This document shows positions 63,781-64,000 of a stretch of DNA of 64,000 nt, in pieces. Both the position numbers and the translations under genes were made by a program. The notes below the pieces were generated by a model. The model saw only the letters and a list, made by a program, of their open reading frames with translations. It did no database searches and was not told the DNA's origin. How positions within the stretch are numbered: position 1 is the first letter of the stretch; every line of letters begins with the position of its first letter. The stretch is from CAZPNX01 sp964518765 (GTDB taxonomy: Bacteria > Edwardsbacteria > AC1 > EtOH8), in NCBI GenBank assembly GCA_964518765.1, contig CAZFJC010000009.1, positions 1 through 64,000 of the forward strand, in the 5' to 3' direction.

Positions 63781-64000
63781 GGTGCCGGCTCCACAGTTTT
63801 TCTGAAGAATCTTATATGACCAATTATCATACCCGCCATCAAACCCGCGGCATTGAAAAAGAAGTCGGATAGGGAGACCGTCCTGCCCGGTATGATCTTC
63901 TCATGGAGCTCGTCGGCGGCGCCTACCGCCAGGCCGGCCGCGGCTACGGCTATCCAGACGGCCGTGCCTCCCCACTCAGCCATCCTCACCGTCCTCAGGC
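63777..64000 (-). CDS. VanZ-like membrane protein, partial
   Basis: The C-terminal part of a VanZ-family protein has a helix at the left edge, then ADELHEKIIPGRTVSLSDFFFNAAGL, the family signature, and a final helix (GLMAGMIIGHIRF). The frame remains open to the window edge. A GTG at 63989 exists, but the family is longer and the start is probably beyond 64000. It overlaps hisS by four bases. Family members are small membrane proteins of unclear function, one linked to teicoplanin resistance. Confidence 0.75.
   Translation of the reverse strand, partial: LRTVRMAEWGGTAVWIAVAAAGLAVGAADELHEKIIPGRTVSLSDFFFNAAGLMAGMIIGHIRFFRKTVEPAP

Overview
This is a GC-rich bacterial chromosome segment of about 64 kb. 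It is densely packed, almost entirely housekeeping, and mostly coded on the minus strand. Only uvrA, the kinase/sigma-54 activator pair and two tRNAs lie on the plus strand. TonB/ExbB/ExbD proteins, lipoproteins and a periplasmic phosphate-binding protein indicate a cell with two membranes. A ferredoxin-dependent 2-oxoacid oxidoreductase, an acetate kinase and AmmeMemoRadiSam proteins indicate an anaerobic style of metabolism. The DUF2723-TPR membrane protein and the abundance of TPR signalling proteins resemble uncultured lineages near the FCB superphylum (TA06/WOR-3/Edwardsbacteria-like). That placement is an inference; no rRNA is present.

Layout. 0-10 kb: a DUF2723-TPR membrane protein, then the operon tilS-hpt-ftsH-folE-folP-cdaA (transcribed right to left), joining tRNA modification, purine salvage, proteolysis, folate synthesis and c-di-AMP synthesis. 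9-19 kb: DUF4321 protein, amrS, DUF177 protein, ackA, ndk, korDABC, an RRM protein, arcC and a cyclic-2,3-diphosphoglycerate synthetase-type GTPase. 19-26 kb: tRNA-Asp, small unknown proteins (one with a striking 10/11-residue Gln repeat), an exported AmrB-AmrA fusion, a UbiA prenyltransferase, tRNA-Ile(CAT), a GNAT and an amidohydrolase. 26-31.5 kb: a very large Ser/Thr kinase-ATPase-TPR protein overlapping a GAF/sigma-54 activator. 31.5-38 kb: pstS-TPR-exbB-exbD-exbD-tonB and a cyclophilin lipoprotein. 38-41 kb: uvrA. 41-48 kb: an operon of four TPR proteins and one sensorless histidine kinase, ending in queG. 48-56 kb: acyl-CoA dehydrogenase and the fatty-acid cluster rpmF-plsX-fabH-fabD-fabG-acpP-fabF-rnc. 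56-64 kb: SagB-type nitroreductase, ddl, pdxJ, aspS, a PEGA/TonB_C protein, a CMD protein, a DUF559 cassette, hisS and a partial VanZ gene.

Translational coupling is pervasive: many neighbours share ATGA, GTGA or TTGA overlaps. Several near-perfect TTGACA-17-TATAAT promoters can be read directly, and they settle a number of start codons.

The most unusual material is the following: the TPR/histidine-kinase operon, which looks like an undescribed multi-input signalling module; the kinase/ATPase/TPR plus sigma-54 activator pair, with altered ATPase motifs; the DUF559 cassette bounded by inverted repeats and perfect palindromes; the PstS-TonB-ExbBD operon; the exported AmmeMemoRadiSam fusion, whose linker looks repeat-derived; the tRNA-Ile 3'-end duplication; and a set of imperfect inverted repeats filling many intergenic gaps.
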